This document shows, in pieces, positions 6,396 through 10,471 of a stretch of DNA of 10,471 bases. The position numbers and the translations under genes were made by a program. The number at the start of each line of letters is the position of its first letter. The first letter of the stretch is position 1. Below the pieces are notes generated by a model that did no database searches, was not told the DNA's origin, and saw only the letters and a program-made list of their open reading frames with translations. This DNA is from Lachnospiraceae bacterium (GTDB taxonomy: Bacteria; Bacillota_A; Clostridia; Lachnospirales; Lachnospiraceae), in assembly GCA_028694115.1 (NCBI GenBank), contig JAQUUB010000135.1:1-10471 (forward strand), in the 5' to 3' direction.

Positions 6396-7322
6396 CTAAG
6401 CTCTCTTCTGCAAGTTTCTCAAACCAATCTCTGCCAGCTGTTCATATCCTCTGGCATTTGCCTTGATATCGAGGATATAGTCGATGTTCTTCTGATCGTA
6501 GCCGCCATAATTCTTCATCACAACCGCTCCACCACCCACAAAAATGATTGGTGTTGTCTTTAGGTTATAACCGAATTCTCGAATGGAGTTATATACTCGT
6601 TCTGCAAAAGCTTCAATCTCTTCTCTTGCTACGTCATAGTATTCTTCATCTTTTGCATATTCCTTACCATAACGCATCATGTTCTGAAGCTCTGTTTCAT
6701 CAATCTCACCATTGAAGAGGTGCACGCACTTTTCATTGATGGATCTCATGCAGGTAATCAATCCCTTTGGAATCGTAATACAGTTTGATTCATCCGGCGA
6801 TTTGTTAATGACTGGCATAATGTCAATCGTCCATGAACCAATATCCACAATCAGTGTTTTCTTCTTAAATGAAACGATTCTGTCTGCAACAGCTGCATAA
6901 CACTGTGGAAATACTGCTGCATTCACAATTCTGATATGATACTCTGTACCCTCAAAGCTGAACGTAACTTCTTTCCTATCTGTCAGATACTTCACAAAAT
7001 CCGTTTTCTCACTTCCGAATCTCGTAAGTGGAAGTCCGACTGCAAGGAATACTTCTGCATCAGTCTTTCCTCTCCTGCGAAGCTCCTTGGCAATAGAGGC
7101 ATATGTCAAAATCAGAAATGATTCATCCTCTGTCTTGGTGTCCTTAACCTCCTGGCGCTGTGTTCCAATCTTGTAATACTTGCCATCCAGTTCTAATACA
7201 TCGTCCAGAACTGCTGGCTCTGTTCTAATCTCTCTCGCACCGGTAATAAATACCTGCGATACTGTTTTCATCATGGACCATCCATGATCAATACCAATGA
7301 CTTCAATTTTCGAATAATTCAT
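6396..7322 (-). CDS. parM: ParM/StbA-like actin-type ATPase for plasmid segregation
   Basis: The 308-residue protein has the actin-fold signatures: phosphate-1 loop IGIDHGWSMMKT (residues 9-20, Asp12), the connecting stretch FLAVGLPLTRFG (92-103), phosphate-2 loop LIVDIGSWTIDIMPV (157-171, Asp160) and the adenosine loop PIIFVGGGAVVMK (258-270). Actin-like ParM proteins polymerise with ATP into filaments that push plasmid copies apart, bound through ParR at parC. ATG 7322 follows AGGAGG by nine bases; the longer frame from 7367 has no binding site of its own and would overlap the preceding gene. It is followed after 11 bases by the RHH gene, as parM-parR should be. The length is close to the usual 310-330 residues. 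Confidence 0.85.
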   Translation of the reverse strand: MNYSKIEVIGIDHGWSMMKTVSQVFITGAREIRTEPAVLDDVLELDGKYYKIGTQRQEVKDTKTEDESFLILTYASIAKELRRRGKTDAEVFLAVGLPLTRFGSEKTDFVKYLTDRKEVTFSFEGTEYHIRIVNAAVFPQCYAAVADRIVSFKKKTLIVDIGSWTIDIMPVINKSPDESNCITIPKGLITCMRSINEKCVHLFNGEIDETELQNMMRYGKEYAKDEEYYDVAREEIEAFAERVYNSIREFGYNLKTTPIIFVGGGAVVMKNYGGYDQKNIDYILDIKANARGYEQLAEIGLRNLQKRA

Positions 7323-7354
7323 AGTCTGTTTCCTCCTAAATAAGTCTCTTAGTT

Positions 7355-7549
7355 TCATTCCAAGCACCCGTCCATCACTTCATTATCATCTGTGCTCTCT
7401 GCGGTACTCTTTGTTTTGTTTTCTCCATAAAACTTCTTATGTGCTAAACGTTCATAATCCCTATCAGCTAGAGATGCACATCTCATCAAGCTGTATGAGA
7501 ATAAATAAATACTTCCTACAAGTGACCAAATCAGAACTTTACCTATCAT
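7355..7549 (-). CDS. 64-residue single-pass membrane protein, first gene of the partition-like operon
   Basis: ATG 7549 follows AGGAGG with nine bases between. Residues 4-21 (KVLIWSLVGSIYLFSYSL) form a transmembrane segment, followed by a hydrophilic, charged tail ending in DGCLE. The topology is uncertain: the short N-terminus may be outside with the tail in the cytoplasm. The stop lies 32 bases before the parM-like start, so the two are probably co-transcribed. No family is recognised; a membrane tether for the segregation apparatus is an inference from position alone. Confidence 0.65.
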   Translation of the reverse strand: MIGKVLIWSLVGSIYLFSYSLMRCASLADRDYERLAHKKFYGENKTKSTAESTDDNEVMDGCLE

Positions 7550-7629
7550 CGGTTCTACCTCCTTTTTGCAAACAAAAATAGAACCAAATCAAGCACACTG
7601 CCAACTCCTTTCAAAATCTTGGCAAAGTT

Positions 7630-7887
7630 CTAATTTAGTCCTATCTAAATTCTTACAAATATTCTGTTTCATCAGCAAACACGCATAGTTTGTGCCATAG
7701 TAATGTGATGTCCATCCAACTACGAGGGGATAGCTCGTGTCATAATGTCAGATTTTCTATCACTTAGAAAAAGCTTTGACTGCTCGTGTCACACTAATGT
7801 ATTTTGAGTTATTTTTGAGGTAATAATCGGCGCCGTCCATACCAAAAATATCACAAAAAGTGTTATTTTTTTTGAGGACTAAATTAG
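7630..7887. repeat. Widely spaced 13-bp perfect inverted repeat
   Basis: CTAATTTAGTCCT (7630-7642) recurs as its exact reverse complement AGGACTAAATTAG (7875-7887), bracketing three of the four short repeats. The 232-base separation is too long for a simple terminator. It may be a paired protein-binding site or the ends of a small mobile sequence; no target duplication was seen. Confidence 0.5.
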
Positions 7888-7943
7888 CTGAAGCCCTTGT
7901 AAACATTGGCTTCTCTCTAACCTGACATTAGTATAGCACGAAC
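7688..7943. repeat. Four diverged copies of a ~20-bp iteron-like repeat
   Basis: Copies lie at 7688-7710 (+), 7733-7751 (+), 7782-7800 (+) and 7921-7943 (-). They share CGTG or TGTG, then a short variable piece, then TAATGT: GTGCCATAGTAATGT, CGTGTCATAATGT (three bases shorter), CGTGTCACACTAATGT and, on the minus strand, CGTGCTATACTAATGT. The three direct copies start 45 and 49 bases apart. A set of repeats upstream of a parM-parR operon is what a parC centromere looks like; replication iterons are the main alternative, although no rep gene is present here. Confidence 0.6.
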
Positions 7944-7958
7944 ACCTGTAGCTTTCAT
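7917..7958 (-). CDS. Possible 13-residue peptide ORF with strong ribosome binding site
   Basis: AGGAGG nine bases before ATG 7958 opens the frame MKATGVRAILMSG, ending TAG at 7917-7919. The codons VRAILMS coincide with the inverted fourth copy of the repeat array. A GAAGCC/GGCTTC hairpin follows at 7890-7913. It could be a leader peptide, but the next gene begins about 370 bases away. Translation is suggested only by the binding site. Confidence 0.3.
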   Translation of the reverse strand: MKATGVRAILMSG

Positions 7959-8043
7959 ATATTTTTTCCTCCTGCCACTTTCCTCATGTAATGCTGTTAT
8001 TATGTGGAAATGTGGGGGGATTATGCACAAAGCTAGTTCAATA

Positions 8044-9141
8044 TTATATTAAATCACAAATTTCTTTTGTATTCTCTTTTGTATAATTGCTGATACGATA
8101 AGAACGTATTCTTTCTTTCACTATGATTGGAACAACAAAGCCATTATTCACTAAGTTTGCAGTTCGGTTAATTACAGTTCTATTTGTAACTCCAAGCTTC
8201 CTACCTACCTCAATCGGAGTGAACTCGTTCATATTGTTTTGAATCAGAAAATACAATAAATCTTTCTCTTTTCTATTTAAGAATGATAAACTAACCTGAA
8301 TATTGTTCTCCTTAGTTGTATTTGAAATTTCATATATTTTTTTAGAGTATAATTCCATCATACGCAAGAAATATCCAATCCAGATTTCCGGATGTGGAGG
8401 ATTATCTCTTCCTGCGTAATACAATGCCGGCAGTCCCATTTGCAAAGAACTATAGTATTCATCAGGATCATATGCAAAATACTCTTCCAGAGAGCCAATC
8501 CCCTGAAACCCATATCCGTAATAATCCAGAATATACCCCGAGATAAGTCTTGCCGTTCTTCCATTACCATCTTCAAAAGGATGTATTGTTACCAACTGAT
8601 AATGTACAATTGCCGCGATAATTAATGGATGATCATCCGTTGTATGAAGATAATCTTCCAGTTCCTTAAGTAACCCCGGAATATCAATATACTCCGGTGG
8701 TATATAATCTGCATTTCCACTTTGTGCATCATATACCGCAAACAAAAAACCCGGCGGCATTTGTCCTCTTAATCCTATTTTTTCCTTAGATGCCCCTTTC
8801 TCGACAATTGCCTGCACATCCATAATCATTTTCACATCTACTTTAACTTTTTCTTTTTGCTTCTTCTCTAAAAATGAAAGGGCCATAAAATAATTACGAA
8901 CTTCCTGTTCAGGTTTTAAAAAATGCTTATGAGGATCACTTTCAATTGCCTCATCTACCTGCTTTTCCGTCAGAGGATTTCCTTCAATCTTGTTGGATGC
9001 ATACGAACTTTTTTTCTTGGAATTCTTCCTTAGTTTATTCATTACAATTGCCGGTAATTCTACATTAGCAACACGAAAACGATTTTCTTCTATTGTAGTA
9101 ATCTGTCTTAATATATCATTCGTCAGAACTGATTTTATCAT
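8044..9141 (-). CDS. fic: Fic family protein AMP-transferase, class II, with C-terminal winged helix
   Basis: Fic enzymes transfer AMP (occasionally other nucleotide parts) from ATP to a hydroxyl side chain of a target protein. The 365-residue protein has the N-terminal Fic_N-like region, the inhibitory helix motif SNKIEG (Ser49, Glu53, Gly54; family rule S/TxxxEG/N), and a complete Fic core HPFEDGNGRTAR at residues 187-198 with catalytic His187 and the Gly-Asn-Gly-Arg anion loop. The inhibitory motif before the core makes it class II, self-inhibited without a separate antitoxin. Residues about 285-350 form a winged helix (NEFTPIEVGRKLGVTNRTVI), suggesting DNA binding, perhaps autoregulation. 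ATG 9141 has a weak AGAGG site. The gene is monocistronic, with its own promoter upstream. The target is unknown; regulation of a host or plasmid process is an inference. Confidence 0.93.
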   Translation of the reverse strand: MIKSVLTNDILRQITTIEENRFRVANVELPAIVMNKLRKNSKKKSSYASNKIEGNPLTEKQVDEAIESDPHKHFLKPEQEVRNYFMALSFLEKKQKEKVKVDVKMIMDVQAIVEKGASKEKIGLRGQMPPGFLFAVYDAQSGNADYIPPEYIDIPGLLKELEDYLHTTDDHPLIIAAIVHYQLVTIHPFEDGNGRTARLISGYILDYYGYGFQGIGSLEEYFAYDPDEYYSSLQMGLPALYYAGRDNPPHPEIWIGYFLRMMELYSKKIYEISNTTKENNIQVSLSFLNRKEKDLLYFLIQNNMNEFTPIEVGRKLGVTNRTVINRTANLVNNGFVVPIIVKERIRSYRISNYTKENTKEICDLI

Positions 9142-9189
9142 CTATCATAGCCTCTTTTCATAAAAGTTATTTCTTTCATCTATAAAGCT

Positions 9190-9218
9190 ATTATACTATA
9201 TTTTTCACTATTTTTCAC
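9190..9218 (-). promoter_or_regulatory. Putative promoter of the Fic gene
   Basis: On the minus strand a perfect -10 TATAAT (9195-9190) is preceded, with a 17-base spacer, by a weak -35 GTGAAA (9218-9213). The predicted transcript starts some 40 bases before ATG 9141. The -35 lies inside the ATTTTTCACT tandem repeats, so repeat-binding factors or DNA bending would act on this promoter. Confidence 0.55.
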
Positions 9219-9240
9219 TATTTTTTCACTATTTTTCATT
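9200..9240. repeat. Four tandem ATTTTTCACT units forming phased A-tracts
   Basis: Units at 9200-9209, 9210-9219, 9220-9230 (one extra T) and 9231-9240 (ends CATT). The T5-6 runs recur every 10-11 bases, matching one helical turn, which is the arrangement that bends DNA. They sit at and upstream of the -35 of the Fic promoter. Confidence 0.75.
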
Positions 9241-9526
9241 ATCTCATTGCTGCACTCCTAACGAGTTAGAAATCTCCTTTGAAACATTTTGTTTATACTT
9301 ATCTTTCCCCTTCCATCCTATACAAATATAAGATTGAAAAGCAAAAATAAATAATAAACGAAATTTTTAGACCTTCGGAGGTCTGCATCCTCCAAACCTG
9401 CGATACGACATCTCATCATTTTGATTAAAGACTGGTGACTTGCAAGTTTTCGACCATAGGTATTAGGAAAAACGTTCAGTTTGCATGAATAGCGTCTCTT
9501 CAAAATATATGCATCAAACTATAAAA
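9241..9526. other. Region between the Fic promoter repeats and the unknown-gene extension, no supported gene
   Basis: A 61-codon frame on the minus strand (9318-9503) begins with TTG, lacks a ribosome binding site and covers a hairpin, so it is not called. A shorter frame ending KGKDKYKQNVSKEISNSLG, then VQQ and TGA near 9245, reads somewhat like a protein tail but has no start. Apart from the hairpin at 9369-9384 nothing else could be supported. Confidence 0.5.
9369..9384. terminator. Compact hairpin, possible terminator
   Basis: AGACCT (9369-9374) pairs with AGGTCT (9379-9384) around TCGG. On the minus strand it is followed by AAAAATTTCGTTTATTATTTATTTTTG, T-rich only after ten bases. A competing stem GGAGG (9377-9381) / CCTCC (9389-9393) excludes it. 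It would end transcripts coming from the gene at 9626-10267. Confidence 0.35.
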
Positions 9527-9625
9527 TCATCCTTTTTTATTCGCAGCATTATAATGCATCTGCGACTGCACCGTCTCGCCGAAGGCTTCTAACTCTTTAG
9601 CAGTGCAGCAGGCACTGCCACCCTG
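9527..9625 (-). other. Coding-like in-frame extension after the TAG stop of the 213-aa gene
   Basis: The frame of the gene at 9626-10267 stays open for 32 codons after its TAG, to TGA at 9527-9529, and reads QGGSACCTAKELEAFGETVQ then SQMHYNAANKKG. The second half is hydrophilic and helix-like, with the same GC-rich codon style as the gene upstream. Either the TAG is a recent nonsense mutation (one base from CAG), or it is read through, or this is chance. The first 30 bases can form two exclusive hairpins: AGCAGG/CCTGCT and GCAGTG/CACTGC (9600-9605 with 9613-9618). Confidence 0.35.
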
Positions 9626-10267
9626 CTACACTGTTTCCAGATAGGCTTCCACAGCCTCGTCAAAGCTGTCATTGACACCGAAGATTGGTGTGTATTCAAC
9701 CTCTGTATTGACCATAATCCGGTCAATCTTTGTAGACACTTCATCCGCTTTATTAATCAGTTGATTTGCCATGTTTTTCACTTTTTTCCGGTCAAAATCA
9801 ATGACGGACACCCGCTTCAGGTCATAGTAGTACTGCATCTGATTTTTTTCTGCATTGAATGTGTAGTCCATGCCACGTCCCCGCTGTATTACTTCGCTGG
9901 AGCGGATATTACTCATATCACGAAACAGTCTGCTCGTACTCTGACGTCTCATATTGAGGTCAATCTGGGCATCCATGTCGTAGTCAAGATTCTTTTTTGC
10001 CGCGGTAATTGCTTTATAAAGCTTTTCCTTTTCATCAATCATGGCCACCAGAAAAGACACCAGTTGATTAACCTCAAAGGGGAATGGTCTGGAATCCGTC
10101 AACTCGACTACTTCATTTTCTGCGTCCGGATTTGCCTTTTTCCGCAAATGCTCAACGGTTATCTTCATTACATTCTCCTGCTGCCCCAGATAGCCGGCCG
10201 CGGTATCAATGACACTTGTTATTTTATTCTGAAATCTAAAAGCTTCTTTTAAGTTCATATCTTTCAC
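9626..10267 (-). CDS. 213-residue protein of unknown function, probably conserved
   Basis: The start is GTG 10267, four to five bases behind AAAGGA; ATG 10258 is in frame three codons later. The protein starts MKDMNLKEAFRFQNKITSVI and is mixed helical and charged: an N-terminal part ending in VKITVEHLRKKANP, a helix FLVAMIDEKEKLYKAITAAK at mid-length, a segment RRQSTSRLFRDMSNIRSSEV with many Arg/Ser, then FNAEKNQMQYYYDLKRVSVI and a C-terminal acidic end FDEAVEAYLETV. There is no signal peptide or membrane helix, so it is cytoplasmic. I have an impression of similar unannotated proteins in clostridial genomes but can give no name. Its codon use is richer in GC than the Fic gene next to it. It ends in TAG, followed by a coding-like extension. 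Confidence 0.75.
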   Translation of the reverse strand: MKDMNLKEAFRFQNKITSVIDTAAGYLGQQENVMKITVEHLRKKANPDAENEVVELTDSRPFPFEVNQLVSFLVAMIDEKEKLYKAITAAKKNLDYDMDAQIDLNMRRQSTSRLFRDMSNIRSSEVIQRGRGMDYTFNAEKNQMQYYYDLKRVSVIDFDRKKVKNMANQLINKADEVSTKIDRIMVNTEVEYTPIFGVNDSFDEAVEAYLETV

Positions 10268-10304
10268 CGTTTCCTTTCGAAATCATTTCTCATCTACAAA
10301 CATC

Positions 10305-10333
10305 ATTATAAAGGACTTTATTTCATAATATAA
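10305..10333 (-). promoter_or_regulatory. Weak putative promoter of the 213-residue gene
   Basis: On the minus strand TATAAT (10310-10305) has a poor -35 TTATAT (10333-10328) at a 17-base spacing. The palindrome at 10334-10348 touches the -35, the usual place for an activator or repressor. Confidence 0.35.
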
Positions 10334-10348
10334 TGAACACGCTGTTCA
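10334..10348. promoter_or_regulatory. Palindrome TGAACA-CGC-TGTTCA, candidate operator
   Basis: A perfect 6-3-6 dyad directly upstream of the putative -35. Its GAAC/GTTC arms recall the Gram-positive LexA box, but the spacing is five bases rather than four, so another dimeric regulator is more likely. Confidence 0.4.
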
Positions 10349-10417
10349 GGATAAACTTATAAACTGTTTTTCCAAGCAACACCTTTCCGGTGCTGTATTA
10401 AAATATAAAGAGTTGCT

Positions 10418-10471
10418 CTATTTTGAGGAGGAACCTCCTGTAGATCCTAATACCTTTTTAATGCTTTCTAT
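10418..10471 (-). CDS. C-terminal end of a gene running in from the right edge
   Basis: The minus-strand frame from the window edge reads IESIKKVLGSTGGSSSK and stops at TAG 10418-10420. A helix followed by a Gly/Ser tail is a common protein end, but 17 codons are too few to identify anything. About 150 bases separate it from the next gene. An AGGAGG-AA-CCTCCT palindrome (10426-10439) falls inside these codons, and a small hairpin CAACACC/GGTGCTG (10377-10395) follows, possibly as terminator. Confidence 0.35.
   Translation of the reverse strand: MESIKKVLGSTGGSSSK

Larger units (their letters stand above)
7550..8043. other. 494-base region without an ordinary gene: candidate parC, origin or regulatory region
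   Basis: Between the partition-like operon and the Fic gene there is no frame of normal length. The stretch holds four related repeats, a long-spaced 13-bp inverted repeat, a repeated GTTATTTTTGAGG (7808-7820) / GTTATTTTTTTTGAGG (7862-7877) pair, a GAAGCC/GGCTTC hairpin (7890-7913), and a tiny ORF with a strong binding site. It must also contain the operon promoter, but no convincing -35/-10 pair was found. Confidence 0.7.

Noticed and set aside
7323..7367. Extended start of the ParM-like gene (15 extra codons, MLGMKLRDLFRRK...)
   Set aside because: No binding site upstream of 7367, overlap with the previous gene, and an excellent AGGAGG before ATG 7322; actin folds begin right at the phosphate-1 strand.
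7539..7598. 19-codon minus-strand frame starting GTG after AAAGGAG, overlapping the 64-residue gene
   Set aside because: A possible leader peptide, but it has no distinguishing composition or structure and the downstream gene has its own strong site.
7688..7943. CRISPR array
   Set aside because: The repeats are diverged, unequal in length, one is inverted, and there are no uniform spacers or cas genes.
8003..8029. DnaA-box-like words (TGTGGAAAT, TTATGCACA)
   Set aside because: One matches the TTATCCACA consensus with one mismatch and the other with two; in AT-rich DNA this is expected by chance and there is no rep gene in view.
9318..9503. 61-codon minus-strand frame ending in a hydrophobic YYLFLLFNLIFV
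   Set aside because: It starts at a TTG with no ribosome binding site, spans a hairpin, and its hydrophobic end comes from an AT-rich non-coding tract.
9542..9564. Palindrome GCATTATAATGC inside CGCAG...CTGCG as a terminator
   Set aside because: It falls within the coding-like extension, and the minus-strand tail is A-rich rather than T-rich.
9761..10252. 163-codon plus-strand frame
   Set aside because: Antisense shadow of the 213-residue gene, without a start signal.
10334..10348. LexA box at the palindrome
   Set aside because: The Gram-positive LexA site needs GAAC-4 bases-GTTC; here five bases separate the arms.

Overview
The base composition (AT-rich), the strong AGGAGG-type ribosome binding sites and the protein families point to a low-GC Firmicute, most probably a gut Clostridium/Lachnospiraceae-type bacterium. 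Almost every gene is on the minus strand. The mix of a MobP-type relaxase with MobC, a ParM-like actin with a ParR-like partner, and remnants of a Tn554-type recombinase suggests a mobilizable plasmid or an integrated plasmid-like element. No replication initiator gene is visible.

Layout from left to right. (1) Positions 1-491 (+) hold the 3' part of a gene with an RNA-polymerase alpha-CTD-like helix-hairpin-helix domain, with a possible frameshift in an A8 run. A hairpin at 490-521 separates it from the minus-strand genes. (2) Positions 550-4321 form a minus-strand mobilization operon, read right to left: a 110-aa helical protein, MobC, the relaxase, then a long coiled-coil gene broken by two in-frame stops (TAA and TGA), then a small Cys-containing gene broken by a frameshift. 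(3) Positions 4371-5466 hold a TnpC-like HTH/coiled-coil protein and the C-terminal half of a tyrosine recombinase. The recombinase is joined out of frame to the start of a lipoprotein gene (5435-5512), which marks a recombination scar. (4) Positions 5659-7549 are a compact partition-like operon: a 64-aa membrane protein, ParM-like actin, ParR-like RHH protein, a 58-aa very hydrophobic protein and a 26-aa basic peptide. (5) Positions 7550-8043 have no ordinary gene but carry four diverged copies of a ~20-bp repeat and a 13-bp inverted repeat, a candidate centromere (parC) or origin. (6) Positions 8044-9141 encode a class II (N-terminally autoinhibited) Fic AMP-transferase with a C-terminal winged helix; its promoter lies against phased A-tracts. 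(7) Positions 9626-10267 encode a conserved-looking protein of unknown function, with a coding-like in-frame extension past its TAG stop. A protein tail runs off the right edge.

How the parts work together: relaxase, MobC and probably the 110-aa protein would nick and mobilize the DNA; ParM-like, ParR-like and the repeat array would segregate it. The left arm and the recombinase region look decayed or error-containing: two nonsense codons, one clear and one possible frameshift, and a truncated recombinase. No complete undescribed system can be demonstrated. The best candidates for new biology are the repeat array with its tiny ORF, the microproteins in the parM operon, the 29-nt inverted repeat between ribosome binding site and start codon of the mob operon, and the unknown 213-aa family.
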